Below are positions 11,166 through 24,234 of a DNA stretch of 64,000 bases, one piece after another. The position numbers were made by a program, and so were the translations under genes. The notes beneath the pieces were generated by a model, which was not told where the DNA came from, made no database searches, and saw only the letters and a program-made list of their open reading frames with translations. The first letter of the stretch is position 1, and every line of letters starts with the position of its first letter. The stretch lies in assembly GCA_007570785.1 (NCBI GenBank), contig ML662465.1, positions 7,173,898 through 7,237,897 of the forward strand, given 5' to 3'. This stretch comes from Antilocapra americana (taxonomy: Eukaryota > Chordata > Mammalia > Artiodactyla > Antilocapridae).

Positions 11166-13010
11166 TTCAAACATAGAAAAACGAATACTTTATGATCTCA
11201 TTTACATGTGAAATCTTAAGGAAAAAAATTCATAAACACAGAACAGATTCATGGTTACTAGAAGCAGAGGTGGAGGTGGGATAATTGGATGAAGGTGGTC
11301 AAAAGGGACAAACTTACAGTAATAAATAAATACTGGAGATGTAATGTGCAACATGCTGACTAGTTAATATCACTGTAGGGTATATTTGAAAGTTAACTAA
11401 GAGAGTCAATTCTATAAGTTCTTATCACAAGGAAAAAAAATTTATAACTATGTGAAGAAATGGATATTATCTAATCTTATTGTGGTGATCATTTTACAGT
11501 ATATATATATGTCAAATATATATATATATATATATATGTCAAATCTTTTTGCAGTAGAACTTACATAGTATTATATGTCAATTATATTTCAACAAACCTG
11601 GAAGAAAAAAATTACTTTCTGGAAAAAAAAGAAAACTGTATAGCAATATCTCTTATAGATATAAATGCAAAAACCTCAACAATATGCTAGCTAACTGAAT
11701 CCAGCAGAAAATCAAAAGGACTATACCAAGTGAGATTTATTCCAGGAATACTAGGTTGTTTCTCATGTGAACATATGAAACATAATATACATATAAAGAG
11801 AATGAATAAAAATCCCTCATGACCTCAAATGATACAGAAAAAGCATTTGACAAAATCCAGCATCTTTACATAATAAAAACACTCAGTGAACTCAGAATAG
11901 AAGGTAATTACCTCAACGTGACTAAGGGTATCTATTGAATACTCTAATATTGTAATGGTGGTGTCTAAATCATTTGTAACTTGAGCATAACAGTTAATAG
12001 ACAAAAGTATTAAAAATAACAACAGCTAAAATAATTTATTAATAGATACACAAAATAAAAAGATGTAAATTGTGACATTAAAAAAATAAAACGTACGAAA
12101 GACAGTATAAAAATCTAGAACCTTTATATGTATCAAAGTTAGGTTGTTATCAGCTTAAAATTGATTGTTATAACTAAAAGATGTTTTATGTAAACCTCAT
12201 AGTGACTGCAAAAGAGAAACCTATAGTAGATGTACAAAAGATATAGAATTCAAAACATACTACCATGGAAAATTACCAAGTCACAAAGGAAAAGAGCAAG
12301 AGAGGAAGAAAAAGAACAAAGAACTACAAAACAGCCAGAAAAAGCAATTAACAAAATGGAAAGATTAAACCTATTTTTACCAGTAATTACTTTAAATGTA
12401 AGTTGATTAAATTCTCCAATGAAAAGACAAAGAGTAGCTGAATGCATTAAAAGATTCACTTCAGCTCTAAGGACACACATAGGCTCAAATCAAGGGATAG
12501 AAAAAACATATCCCAGGCAAACAGAAACCAAAAGAGAGCACTGGTTATAAGTCGTTGCTATTGTGTAGTCACTAAGTCATGTCCAACTCTTTGGGACCCC
12601 ATGGAAATAGCCCACCAGTGTCCTCTATCCATGGGATTTCCAAGGCAAGAATATTAGAGCGGGTTGCCATTTCCTGCTCCTGGGATCTTCCAAACCCAGG
12701 GATTGAACCTGAGTTTCCTGCTTGGTAAGCAGATTCTTTACCACTGAGCCACCTTAAACACTATAAGTACATCAGATTAAATACACTTTAAGTCCAAAAA
12801 TGTAACAAGAGATGAAGAAAGTATATATTATGATACAGGGATCAAGTAACTAAGACGATACAACATTTATTATATTTATGTACCCAATCTCAGAACACCT
12901 AACTATATAAGGCAAATATTTATAAAGAACTGAGGGGAGAAGCAGACAGCCATACAATAATAGTAGATTCCCATCACCAGTCTCTAAGGCAGTGTGCATA
13001 CCTGTGAAAA
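11166..13010 (+). mobile_element. L1 patchwork: 3' UTR piece, ORF2 pieces
   Basis: 11166-11600 resembles an L1 3' UTR (GTTACTAGAAGCAGAGG ... CTAATCTTATTGTGGTGATC). 11650-11900 holds decayed ORF2 reverse-transcriptase sequence. 12000-13010 is older L1M ORF2 endonuclease-region sequence (ACTTTAAATGTAAGTTGATT, TCACTTCAGCTCTAAGGACA). An AT microsatellite lies at 11500-11537. Confidence 0.7.
12556..12758 (-). mobile_element. Bov-tA SINE
   Basis: Minus-strand copy within L1M: ends with the reversed head GTAAGCAGATTCTTTACCAC TGAGCCACC and begins at GTGTAGTCACTAAGTCATG. Confidence 0.9.
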
Positions 13011-14215
13011 TATCCTGCAGTCACGGAACCGCACACTGACAGCTAGGGCCCACAGAACTGCTGGTGGGCCCAGCTCTGGTGGTATCTCCTGTCACTGGCC
13101 TGTTCCACTAAACTCACCTGCAGCTGTCCCTACCAACTGGACACCTGCACTCATCCAGCCAGGTCACCATTAAGCCTCCACTGCTGAGCATGTCTGATGT
13201 GAGACCCTGCAGCTACAAAATGTATACCAACAGTCAGGACCTCCGTTGTCCTTGGCCCTTGTTACTGACACTGGTTCCTACCACTACATGTGTATCTGCA
13301 ACCAGTCTCTGCCACTATATAGGAACTAGTTGGTGGCATGCACACACCATCACCAGCTCCACACAACTGCTGCTTGCCCTTGTATGTAGCCTCTGTATGA
13401 AGGATCCCAACAGCCCTTGTAGCCATTGCAGACACCCCACTATGCTCACCAAGAACCACACAGTTGTCAATCCTGTAGACTCCTGTGGCCTGGCCCAAAG
13501 ACATATCACCTCCCCACCCCTGCCCTGGACCCAGAGATGCCACATGCCCCTGCACTTGGTAGTCTGTGACACTAGATACAGAGTCACAATATACTCCCAT
13601 GCACCGAAGATTTTCATTACCAGAGTCAGTCCATAAAGACTGCAAGAAGTGACTATTTCTTCAATTGTGCAAACACCTACACAACACTACCAGAGTCACA
13701 AAGGACTGGGGAATCATGACGACATCAAAGGAACATATCAAACTTCCGGTAACTGACCCCAAACGAATGGAGATAATTTAATTGTCCAACAAAGAATTTA
13801 AAATAATTATTCTAAAGATCCTCAAGAGAACACAAATGAATAATATAAGAAAATCAGGAAAACAATACAGGAACAAAACAATAGGTTCAACATAGAGACA
13901 AAAAAACAATCCCATTTACAAAAGCATCAAAAATAATAAAATATTTAAGGAATAAATATAAGGAAGTGAAAGATCTGTTCACTTAAAACTGTAAGACACT
14001 AAGGAAAGAATATGAATATACAAATAAATGGAAAGCTATCGCATGTTCATAGATAAGAAAAGTTATTATTAAAATGCTCCTACTGCCGAAAGTCATCTAT
14101 ACAATAAACACAATCTCTAGGTTTCCATAGCCAAGGGATAAGGGAGATGGAGAGTTGTTGGCAGAAGAGTACAAACTTTCAGTTATAAGATGAATAAGTT
14201 CTGAGGATCTATTTT
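13011..14215 (+). mobile_element. L1 5' UTR, ORF1 start and later L1 pieces
   Basis: 13011-13640 is GC-richer and ends just before sequence like the old L1 ORF1 start (CCGGTAACTGACCCCAAACG, AAAGAATTTAAAATAATTAT), so it reads as a 5' UTR. Long open frames on both strands here (13190-13645) show no domain. 13905-14120 matches ORF2, and 14130-14215 begins a 3' UTR interrupted by the next element. Confidence 0.6.
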
Positions 14216-14742
14216 TTTAAATTTTATTTACATTATCAGGTTGGTTTTGCCATACATTGACATGAATCTGACATGAGTATACATGTATTCTCCTTCCAGA
14301 ACCCCCCTCCCACTCCCCCCCTCCCCGATTCCATCTCTCTGGGTCATCCCAGGGCACCAGCCCTGAGCATCCTGTATCAAGCATCAAACCTGGGCTGGCG
14401 ATTGATCTCACATATGATAATTTACATGTTTCAGTGCCATTCTCCCATGTCATCCCACTCTTGCCCTCTCCCATAGAGTCCAAAAGACTGTTCTATACAT
14501 CTGCGTCTCTTTTGCTGTCTCGCATACAGGGTTATCGTTACTATCTTTCTAAATTCCATATATATGCATTAGTATACTGTATTGTTGTTCTTCCTTCTGG
14601 CTTACTTCACTCTGGAAAATAGGCTCCAGTTTCGTCCACCTCAGTAGAACTGATTCAAATGTACTCTTTTTAATGGCTGAGTAATATTCCATTGTGTATA
14701 TATACCACAGCTTTCTTATCCATTCATCAGTTGATGGACATC
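14216..14742 (-). mobile_element. Artiodactyl L1 3' end inserted in an older L1
   Basis: Minus-strand 3' UTR and ORF2 end: the poly(A) appears as TTTTTTTAAATTTTATTT at 14213, then GGTTGGTTTTGCCATACATT, up to CCATTCATCAGTTGATGGAC. The interrupted plus-strand L1 3' UTR resumes at about 14743 (AACATAGTGACTATAGCTGG) and runs to about 14925. Confidence 0.85.
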
Positions 14743-15786
14743 TAGTGTAAAACATAGTGACTATAGCTGGTAATACTATACTGTATAATTGCAATTTGCA
14801 AAGAGAGTAAAATGTAAGTGTTCTTACCAAAAAAAGAGAGCAACTTTGTGAGGTAACTGATATGTTGATAAACTTTAATATAGGAATTCTTTCACAAGGT
14901 ATATGTAAATCATCATGATGTGTACTTCGAAATAAATGAAAAATAGCAAGGAGAGATAAGAAGGACTTCTTAAATGAACAATGAAAAGAAATAGAGGAAA
15001 ACAAAAGAACGGGAAAGGCTAGAGATCTCCTCAAAAAAATTAGAGATATCGCAGAAAAAATTCATGGAAGGATTGGCATAAGAAAGGATATAAATGGTAA
15101 AGACCTAACAAAGCAAAAGTGATTAAGAAGAGGTGGCAAAAATACACAGAAGAACTATACAAGAAAGGTCTTCATGACTCAGATAACCATAATGGTGTGG
15201 TCACACACCTACAGCTGGGCATCCTGGAGTGTGAAGTGGGCCTTAGGAAGCATTACTACAAACAAAGCTAGTGGAGGTGACAGAATTCCAGCTGAGCTAT
15301 TTAATATCCTAAAAGATGATGCACTCAGTATGCCAGCAAATTTGGAAAACTCAGCAGGACAGGAAAAGGTCAGCTTTCATTTCAATCCCAAAGAAGGGCA
15401 ATGCCAAAGAATGTTCAAACTGTGTACAATTGTGTTCATTTCACATGATAGCAAAGTTCTGCTCAAAATGCTTCACGCTAGGCTTCAGCAGTATATGAAC
15501 TGAGAACTTCCAGCTGGTTTCAAAGAGGCAGAGAAAGTAGAAATCAAATTGCCAACATTTGTTGGATCATTAAGAAAGCAAGGGACTTCCAAAAAAAAAA
15601 ATCTACTTCTGCTTCATTGCCTGTGCTGAAGCCTATGACTCCGTGGATCACAATGAACTGGAAAGTACTTAAAGAGGTGGGAGTGCCAGATCACCTTGCT
15701 TGTCTCCTGAAAAACCTGTATGTGGGTCAAGAAGCAACAGTTAGAACCAGACAAATAATAACGAACCGGTTCCAAACTGGGAGAGT

Positions 15787-15982
15787 GAAGCCGTTCAGTC
15801 GTGTCCAACTCTTTGCGACCCCATGAACTGGAGCCTACCAGGATCCTCCGTCCAAGGGATCTTCCAGGCAAGAGTACTGGAGTGGGTTGCCATTTCCTTC
15901 TCCAGGGGATCTTCCCGACCCAGGGATCGAACCCAGGTCTCCTGCATTGTAGGCAGACACTTTACCATCTGAGCCACCAGGA
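15787..15982 (-). mobile_element. Bov-tA SINE inside BovB
   Basis: The flanking BovB text (CCAAACTGG before, AAAAGGAGTACAAACAAGGC after) is contiguous in other BovB copies, which places this SINE as a later insertion. Confidence 0.92.
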
Positions 15983-16216
15983 AAAGGAGTACAAACAAGG
16001 CTGTATATTGTTGCCTGGCTTATTTAACTTACATTCATAGTACATCATGTGCAATACTGGGCTGGATAACTCATAAGTTGGAATATTGCCAGGAGATATG
16101 TCAACAACCTCAGATATGCAGATGATGCCCCTCTAAAGGCAGAAAATGAAGAGGAACTAAAGAGCCTCTTCATGAAGGTGAAAGAGGAGAGTAAAAAAGC
16201 TAGCTTGAGACTCAAC

Positions 16217-16598
16217 ATTTTATTTACAGGGCAACAATGGAGAATCAGACATACAAAACAGACTTATGGACATAGGGAGAGGGGAGGTAAAGGTAAGATG
16301 GAAAGAGTAACATGGAATCTTATATTACCATATAAGTTTAGATATATAAGATAGATATATAAGTTTCAATATATATAAGATAGCCAATGGGTATTTGCTG
16401 TATGGATCAGGAAACTCAAACGGGGGCTCTGAATCAACCCAGAGGGGTGGGATGGGGAGGGATATGGGAGGGAGTTTCAAAAGAGAGGGGATGTATGTAT
16501 ACATATGGCTGATTCATGTTGAGGTTTGAGAGAAAACAGCAAAATTCTATAAAGCAACTATCTTTCAATAAAAAATAAATTAATTTAAAAAAAACGTA
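16217..16598 (+). mobile_element. L1 3' end inside BovB
   Basis: A 5'-truncated artiodactyl L1 3' UTR (GGGTGGGATGGGGAGGGATA ... TATGGCTGATTCATGTTGAG ... CAATAAAAAATAAATTAATT) splits the BovB between its ORF pieces. Confidence 0.88.
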
Positions 16599-17215
16599 AA
16601 GATCACAGCATCTGGTCCTATCACTTCATGGCAAATGGAAGGGACAAAAGTGGAAGCAGTGACTGAATTTATTTTCTTGGGCTGCAAAATCACTGTGGGT
16701 AGTGACTGAAGATGCTCACTCCTTGGAAGGAAAGTTTTGACAAAACTAGACAGCGTATTAAAAAGCAGAGACAAGATTTTGCCTACAAAGTTCTGTATAA
16801 TCAAAGCTATGGTTCTTCCAGTAATCATGTACAGATCTAAGAGTTGGACCATAAAAAAGGCTGAGCACTGAGGAAATGATATTTTCAAACTGTGGTACTG
16901 GAGAAGCCTCTGGAAAGTCCCTTGGACTACAAAGAAATCAAATCAGTCAATTCTTAAGGAAATCAACCCTGAATATTTCATTGGAAGTTATGATGTGCAG
17001 CTGAAGCTCCAATACTTTGGTCACCTCTTGCAAAGAGCAGAGTCATTGGAATTGGAGAAGACTCTATCCTGAGAAAAACTGAAGGCAAAAGGAGATGAGG
17101 GCAGCAGAGGATGAGATGGCTGGATGGCATTACTGACTCAATGGACATGAATTTGCACAAACTCTGGGAGATAGTAGAGGACAAAGGAGCCTGGCAAGCT
17201 GCACTCCACAGGGGT

Positions 17216-19489
17216 ACAAACTTTCCAAGAATGAACCAGGAAAAAACAGAAAATATGAACAGATCAATCACAAGCACTGAAATCGAAACTGTGATAAAAT
17301 CTCCCAAAAGTCCAGGGTCCGATGGCTTCACAGGTGAATTCTATCAAACGTTCAGTGAAGAGCTAACACCTATCCTGCTCAAACTCTTCCAGAAAATTGC
17401 AGGGGGAGGAAAGCTCTCAAACTCATTCTATGAGGCCCCAATCACCCTGACACCAAAACCAGATGAAGAAAATTACAAGCCAGTATCACTGATTAAAAAC
17501 AGATGCAAAAATCCTCAACAAAATTCTAGGAAACAGAATTTTCTCCAACAACACATTAAAGGGCTTATACACCATGATCAATTAGGCTTTATCCCAGGGA
17601 TGCAAGTATTCCTCAATATATGCAAATAAGTCAACATGATACACCATATTAATAAATTGAAAGATAAAAATCATATGATCTCAATAGATGCATAGAAGTA
17701 ATAAGACATTAGCAAAAAAAAACATAAAGAGAGAAATGCACATTAATATGATGTATAACATAGCCATGTTTATTTAAGAATGTATTCTAATACCAAATGG
17801 AAATGATATTCAACCAGGTAAAACTTCAATTACTTTTACACCAACCTATTACCATTTTCTTGGATTGGAAGAATCAATATTGTGAAAATGACTATACTAT
17901 CCAAAGCAATATACAGATTCAATGCACTCCCTATCAAATTAACAATGGCATTTTTCACAGAACTGGAACAAAAATGTTTGCAATTTGTATGGAAACACAA
18001 AAGACCCTGAATAGCTAAGCAAGTCTTGAGAAAGAAAAATGGAACTAGAGGAATCAACCTTCTTGACTTCAGACTATACTACAAAGCTTCATTCATCAAG
18101 ATAGTAGGGCACTGGCACAAAACAGAAATATAGACCCATGGAACAAGATAGAAAGCCCAGAAATAAACCCATGCACCTATAGACAATATCTTTGACAAAA
18201 GAGGCAAGAATATATAATGGAGAAAGGATAGCCTTTCCAATAAGTGGTGCTGGGAAAACTGGACAGCTGCATGTAAAAGAAAGAAATTAGAATGCTTCCT
18301 AACACCATCTAGAGAAATAAATTCAAATGGATTAAGGACTTAAATAAAGACAGGATGTATAAAACTCTTAGAGCAAAACATAAGCAGGACACTCTGACAT
18401 ACATCACAGCAACATTCTCTTTGACCTACCTCCTAGAGTAAGGGAAATACAAACAAAAATAAGCAAATAGGACTGAATTAAACTTAAAAATTTTGCACAG
18501 TAAAGTAAACTATAAACAAAGTGAAAAGATAGCCCACAGAATGGGAGAAAATAATTGCAAACAAAGCAATTGAAAAAGGATTAATTTCCAAAATATATAA
18601 CCAGTTCATGCAGTTGAATATCAGTAAAACAAATAACCCAATCAAAAAATGAGCAGAAGACCAAAATAGACATTTTTCCAAAGACATATAGACATCTAAT
18701 AAACACATGAAAAGGTGCTTAACATCACTCATTATTAGAAAAATGCAAATCAAAACTACCATGAGTCAGATGGTCATCATCAAAAAAATCTACAAACAAT
18801 AAATGCTGGAGAGGATGTGGAGAAAAGGGAACCCTCTTTAACACTGTTGATGGGAATGTAAATTACATAGCCATTGTGGAGAACAGCATGGAGATCCCTT
18901 AAAAATGTAGGAATAAAACTACCATATGACTTAGCAATTCCATTCCTGGGCATATATCCTGAGATAACCGTAACCCAAAAACACACATGTACCCCAATGT
19001 TCACTGCAGCACAATTTTACAAGAGCCAGCACACAGAAGCAATCTAGATATCCATCAATGGATGGATGGATAAAGAAGTCCTGGTACATATATACAATAG
19101 AATATTACTCAGCCATATAAAGGAACAAATTAGAGTGAGTTATAGTAAGGTTGATGAACCCAGAGCCTATTAACCAGAACGAAGTCAGTCAGAAAGAGAA
19201 AAACAAGTATCATATATTAACACATATGTATGGAATCTAGAACAATGGTACTGATGAACCTATCTGCAGAGAAGGAATGGTGATGCAGACATAGAGAAGG
19301 GACTTGTGACCACCATGGGGGATGCTGAGGGTGGGATGAATTGCAAAAGTAGCATTGACATGTACACACTACCAAAAGTAAAATAGATAGTGTGTGGGAA
19401 GCTGCTATATAATACAGGGAGCCCAGCCTGGCACTCTGTGATGACCGAGAAGGGTGGGAGTAGGTAGTAGCGAGGCTCATGAGGGAGGC

Positions 19490-19528
<39 letters not shown>

Positions 19529-19655
19529 AAATTTATTAATATGTTAATGTTACATATATATATATATATAGTTATGACTGATTCACACTATTGTAAGGCA
19601 GAAATCAACACAACATTGTAAAGCAATTATCCTCCAATAAATTTTTTTTTAATTG
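17216..19655 (+). mobile_element. L1 ORF2 and 3' UTR, internally deleted
   Basis: Plus-strand ORF2 remnants: SPGSDGFTGEFYQTFSEELTP (near 17310), a decayed middle, the C-terminal Cys-rich region, then the 3' UTR with TGATGCAGACATAGAGAAG, a (TG)n tract and a poly(A) near 19650. Only parts of the reverse-transcriptase core remain, so the element is dead. Confidence 0.88.
19492..19523. repeat. (TG)n microsatellite in L1 3' UTR
   Basis: About sixteen TG units, followed 30 bp later by a (TA)n tract at 19552-19570. Likely length-polymorphic. Confidence 0.95.
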
Positions 19656-19689
19656 ACACCTAGCAGAATCACTGAACTCCAAGTTTCCC

Positions 19690-19912
19690 GAGTGCTGCTG
19701 CTGCTAAGCTACTTCAGTTGTGTCCAACTCTTTGTGACCCCACTGTAGCCTGCCTGGCTCCTCTGTCCACAGGATTCTCCAGGCAAGAACATTGCAGTGG
19801 GTTGCTGTGCCCTCTTCCAAGGGACCTTCCTGACCCAGGGATCAAACCCATGTCTCCTGTGGCTCCTGCATTGCAGGAGGATTCTTTATCACTGAGCCAC
19901 CAGGGAAGCCCA
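19690..19912 (-). mobile_element. Bov-tA SINE
   Basis: Minus-strand copy with an extra short duplication in the head region (TCCTGTGGCTCCTGCATTGC), ending at the reversed head CCACCAGGGAAGCCC. Confidence 0.92.
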
Positions 19913-20280
19913 AAGACCTGACAGACATTCCCAAGATTTTTTTGCAGGACACAGATCCCCACCAGATGAAAACTGCTGACTGCAAGCACGTAGACCCCAC
20001 ACTGGTTGAAACCAGAAGGATGATGCTTGAAATTTAACCTTGATGCCAACCAATTCAAAAATCAAACACAAGCTGATCAGGTACCTTGCAGCACCCTCCC
20101 TCACATTGTCTTTTAAACCTGTTCCTCAAAACTTACCGTGGAGATATTGGGCAGTCTTTTCTGCTTTCTCCCTTGTGGACAAAATATCACACAAATAAAA
20201 AGTTTTGCTTGTTTAAGAGCCTTGTGGTAGGAATATTCATTTCTATGGTATTGCTGCCCAAGAATGTGGAGAGGGCCTCA
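19913..20280 (+). mobile_element. Possible LTR remnant
   Basis: Contains AAACCTGTTCCTCAAAACTT and a promoter/poly(A)-like end (CACACAAATAAAAAGTTTTG), typical of old mammalian LTRs. Family not determined. Confidence 0.35.
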
Positions 20281-21235
20281 TAATAGGCAAATGCAAATGA
20301 ATAAAGTTGGACTCTAACCTCACAATATATACAAAAATTATTTAAAAATGGATCAAACACCCAAAAGTAAGAGCTAAAACAATAAAATTTTAGAAGGAAA
20401 CATAGGAAATCTTCATAACTTGGATTCAGCAATGCATTCTCAGATATGACACCAGAAGAAAACACATTAATTGAGCTTCACCAAGTCAAAACCTTTTGAG
20501 CATCGAAGGACAAAAATGTGAAAAGACAAGTAATAGAATGAGATATTTTCAAATCATATATCTGATAAGGATTTCATATTATGGACATACAAAGAACTCT
20601 TACAACTCAACAACGAAATGACAGACTAGTAAAATAATGTGCAAAAGGAGCTATAGACATTTCTCCAAAAGAAATTATACAAATGGCCAACAAGTACATG
20701 AAAGGATGTTCAATATAATCATTAGGGAATTTTAAATCAAAATCACACTATGCAAAGCCCACTAAGAGCTATAACTTAAAATATTTTAATTTTTAAACAG
20801 AAAATAAATATTGGCAAGAATGTAGAAAACTGGAGCCCTCACACACTGCTAGTGGGAATGTAAAGTAGTATAGCAGCTGTGGAAATGTTAGGCCATTCCT
20901 CAAAAAGTTAAACATATAGTTACCATATGACCTTGCAATTTTATTCCTAAGTTTCTAGGAGTAGAAACCATACACCAATGCAAAAACGTGTTCACTAAAG
21001 TTCATGGTAGCATTATTCATAATACTCAAAAAGTCAAAACCACCTGAAAGTCTCTGAGACTGGATAAACAGAATGTGGTATTATCCAAAATGTAGTTAAA
21101 TGACACAAAACTCACGAACCTTGAAAATGTGTCAAGTGGAAGAAGCCAAACACAAAAAAACCACATATTATATGATTCTACATTTATATACATGTAAAGG
21201 AAGAAATTTTCACAAACTGAGTTATGAAGAAGTCA
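20281..21235 (+). mobile_element. Old L1M ORF2 end and 3' UTR
   Basis: Decayed ORF2 C-terminal sequence (AATGGATCAAACACCCAAAA, CAAAAGAAATTATACAAATG, CACACTGCTAGTGGGAATGT) followed by 3' UTR-like sequence. No intact frame. Confidence 0.75.
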
Positions 21236-21735
21236 TTCTCGCTTAGATATGATTTAAGTTGAATTATATGCTAGCTAAAACAGCCTGTTTGTAGCCTATC
21301 AAACATAAGGTTGTGCATCTGCTTTAATCACTAAAGCGAAAGGTACATTGATCTAAAGTTAAAAAGTCCCTGTTAAAAATAAAGATCAAATGCCTCCGTT
21401 CCTGAGATGTCAGTGCTGATACTTCTTGGATGATAAGACTCCTTTTCTCAGGTGCCAAGGCCATATGACATGTTGTATACATTACTATCTATTTTTGTTT
21501 GTTTTTGTGAAACCTTAAAGGAAGGTATTGCTACTTGTTTGGTGTTCTTTCTGTTAGGCAGGAAGTTAGCCAAGAGTAAGGAAAGGTGGCCCCCTTCAGC
21601 TAAACATCCAGTGGTCGCCTAATCCCACCAAGCAATTTACCACCTCCACCAAATATGCCACCATCAATACTCCAAAATCGTCAAGGAGCTAGGAAAATCA
21701 CCCACCAGCCAACTAGTGGGACTTTCCCTACTCTG

Positions 21736-21787
<52 letters not shown>

Positions 21788-22200
21788 CTCACACCATCGT
21801 GTACTAAAGTAATCTTTTGGTGCCCATTGGACTCATTAACTACTTATAAATATTCCATGAATACACACATCTAATTATAACAGACCGAATTATGAAAAGG
21901 ACATGTGCAGTAGAGCATCTTTTTATATAACCCGCAGCTGTCAATCAAGTTTGTCAATCAATAATCCTCTGGATTATGCAAATGACCTTGCCTTAAAATC
22001 TCTGTTCCCCTGCCTTCTAGGGCCATTGCGTCCCTTTGCATGGCCCACCTCTCTCAAGGTATTCTCTCTGTTCTTCATGCGTGCTCAGTCGCTCAGTGGC
22101 GTCCCACTGCTTACCGACCTGTTCTTTCTTTCCTTATTGTTAAGAAACTTGCTTGCAACAGGTAAGACCTTAGATTCTTCTTTGCATCCTTACCAAGAAT
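21236..22200 (+). mobile_element. LTR-like sequence (family uncertain)
   Basis: The composition and the run TCAGTGCTGATACTTCTTGG ... TTTTTATATAACCCGC ... TGCAAATGACCTTGCCTTAA recall an ERV1-type LTR, but I cannot define termini or target-site duplications. It includes the (CA)n tract at 21739-21785. The open frame at 21903-22202 has no recognised domain. Confidence 0.35.
21739..21785. repeat. (CA)n microsatellite
   Basis: About 22 uninterrupted CA units; a candidate polymorphic marker. Confidence 0.97.
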
Positions 22201-22839
22201 GAGGGCCACAGGAAGAGAGGCCTCCAGACACTCCACAACTAACATTTGCTCTGATGAGATATAAAACTATGCGGAAAACCACCGTGGCTTCCCTGGAGCA
22301 GTTCCTCAGTTATCTGAAAGCCAGTCTCCCAGGCTGCAGTCCTCAGTTGAAACTGTTTTCTTTTCCTAGTCTCAACTGGCTTATTGACTATTTCCACTGA
22401 CATAAGAACTGGCAAATGTATACAGACAGAAAGTCAATTTGTGGTGCCAGAGGGTGGAAATGCGGAGCCTGAGGAATGACTGTTCCTGAGTACAGGGTTT
22501 ATTTTAGGGGAGATTAAAATGTTCCAAAATTAGTGGTGACAGTTTCACAACATAATGAATGTAATTAAAGTCACTGAATTCCAATCATTTAAAATAGTGA
22601 AACTGGTAACTTTTATCTTGATTTTCTTAAAAAACAAAAATCCTATAGGATGAATAAAATGCTATCTCTACATTATACCTGAGATTTAGAGGTCAAGTCA
22701 CTTGCCTGAAGTCAAATTAAAATCAAAGCAGATTGAACCTCCCAAAATTTTCCTTCTAATCACTAAGCTATAACCAAAATAAAAAATCAGAAGTTAACTC
22801 CAATTTCCTAGTTGGGTTTTTGTGCATGGTGGCGTTTTT

Positions 22840-23260
22840 GAGGAGGGCTGGCGGAGGCGGTGCGGCGCAGCGGAGGAGCGCTCTTGGGCTGGAAGGCCGA
22901 CCGGGCCAGCAGAGCAGAGGGAGTAAGAGGATTTAGGGACGAGAAGAAAGGGCGAGAAGGTCCGTGTGCTCACCGCTGAGGCCTTGGCAACTGCCTCCGC
23001 CTCGTCGCAGAGGGGCGCTGATCAACCGAGCACCGCGCCTCCTTCAACGCTTTCCCCAACCGCCCGGCCCGCGGCCCGCGGACAGGTTTACCGCCTCCGC
23101 CGCGCGCAGACCCCGCAAAGGCGCGGTCCGCCCGCGTATCAGGCGGGCGGGAGGACCCAGGAAGCGCCGCCTTGGCCCCTTCCCCGCCTACGGGCCCTGG
23201 AGCCCTAGTCCCCAGCTTGTCCGTTCCTGGCAACCTGCGTGCTCCAGGGGTGCCCAATCC
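22840..23260. promoter_or_regulatory. CpG island, candidate bidirectional promoter
   Basis: About 420 bp of very GC-rich, CpG-dense, repeat-free sequence (for example the CCGCGGCCCGCGGA run near 23070) inside an otherwise AT-rich, transposon-filled interval. A plus-strand splice donor candidate GGA|GTAAGA sits at 22923, and a minus-strand candidate GCG|GTGAGC at 22973-22972. This would suit untranslated first exons for CRYM (to the right) and for the ABCA gene or an antisense RNA (to the left). Open frames here (for example 22964-23353) carry no recognisable domain and look like a by-product of high GC. Confidence 0.6.
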
Positions 23261-23349
23261 ACCTTTCTCAGGCTTCCCAATTATTTCACCACTTGCTCCT
23301 TCTCCTGGCCAACCGCACCGTCCCCCACTTCTCTGAATAGAGACTCGGA

Positions 23350-24017
23350 GTGAGACATTTGCCTTGGCTATGATATTTAAGGGGAAACCAACTCAATAAT
23401 CAAGATAAATACTTTCATGTGACATTTAAATTTTTTTTCAAAATAAAAACCTAAAAGTACTGTGAGGTACTATAGGGGAGATAAAAGGAAGAATCAGTAA
23501 TCTTGACTATTTTATTTAAAACTGTTATTTTTCTTGTGGAATTCTTTGGTGTTTTTTTTTCAATATTGCATTTAAAAAACTTTTTTTTTCCCTTAATCTT
23601 CAGCACTGAGTATTTTGAGTTCTGAGTATGTCCGTAAATTTTGCACTAGGAAGTGAGTACTTCAGTCACTGTGCTTAACTTGGGCTAGTGACAGCCCTCC
23701 CCTACTGTCATCTTCAGTGTGGTAGTGGTAGACAGGCTAGGAAAGTGCAAGTGGCCACCTTCTCCTCAGAGTCTTTGGGGGGCTAGCAAGAAACTTCCAG
23801 AACCGCAAACCCTCTAGATGTGTCCCAGCACAAGATCTCAGTGGAGGGCAGGGACAGGAGAGTTAACCAGCATTCTGGCTACTGGCCACTACAAAACTAA
23901 TAAGTTTATTAATATTCTTTCTAGTAAGTCATTCCTACTAACTGTTTTCATTATTTTAATGATATAAACTAAAAAGCATGAAGAATACTTACATAATAAA
24001 CATAATACTTACATAAT
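23350..24017. other. Unassigned sequence right of the CpG island
   Basis: No gene or clear repeat. A short tandem duplication AATACTTACATAATAAA occurs twice at about 23985-24019, next to the following SINE. Confidence 0.5.
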
Positions 24018-24224
24018 AAAGATGAAAGTCACTTTGTCATATCTGACTCTTTTGGACCCCATGGACTGCCTCCCAGTCTTCTCTGTCCATGGAATTCTCC
24101 AGGCCAGAATACTGGAGTGGGTAGCTTATCCCCTCTGGAGGGGATCTTCTCCATCCAGGAATTGAACTGGGGTCTCCTGTATTGCAAGCAGATTCTTAAC
24201 CAGCTAAGCTACCAGGGAAGCCTG
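24018..24224 (-). mobile_element. Bov-tA SINE
   Basis: Minus-strand copy from AAAGTCACTTTGTCATATC to the reversed head CTACCAGGGAAGCC. Confidence 0.92.
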
Positions 24225-24234
24225 CCTGCCATCT

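Larger units (their letters stand above)
14926..17215 (+). mobile_element. BovB LINE copy 2, interrupted by a SINE and an L1
   Basis: Begins at GCAAGGAGAGATAAGAAGGA and runs through reverse-transcriptase remnants (for example ITTNKASGGDRIPAELFN near 15265) with many frameshifts. A Bov-tA splits it at 15787-15982 and an L1 3' end at 16217-16598; BovB sequence resumes on each side. Ends near 17215 at the start of an L1. Confidence 0.92.

Noticed and set aside
13190..13645. 148-aa plus and 127-aa minus open frames
   Set aside because: Lie in L1 5' UTR-like sequence; low-information composition and no recognisable protein family.
21736..21790. Short-unit array considered as a CRISPR-like or satellite feature
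   Set aside because: It is a plain (CA)n microsatellite; the genome is mammalian and no spaced repeats exist.
22964..23353. Open frames on both strands in the CpG island
   Set aside because: Compositional by-product of high GC; no domain, no consistent splice context, overlapping frames on both strands.
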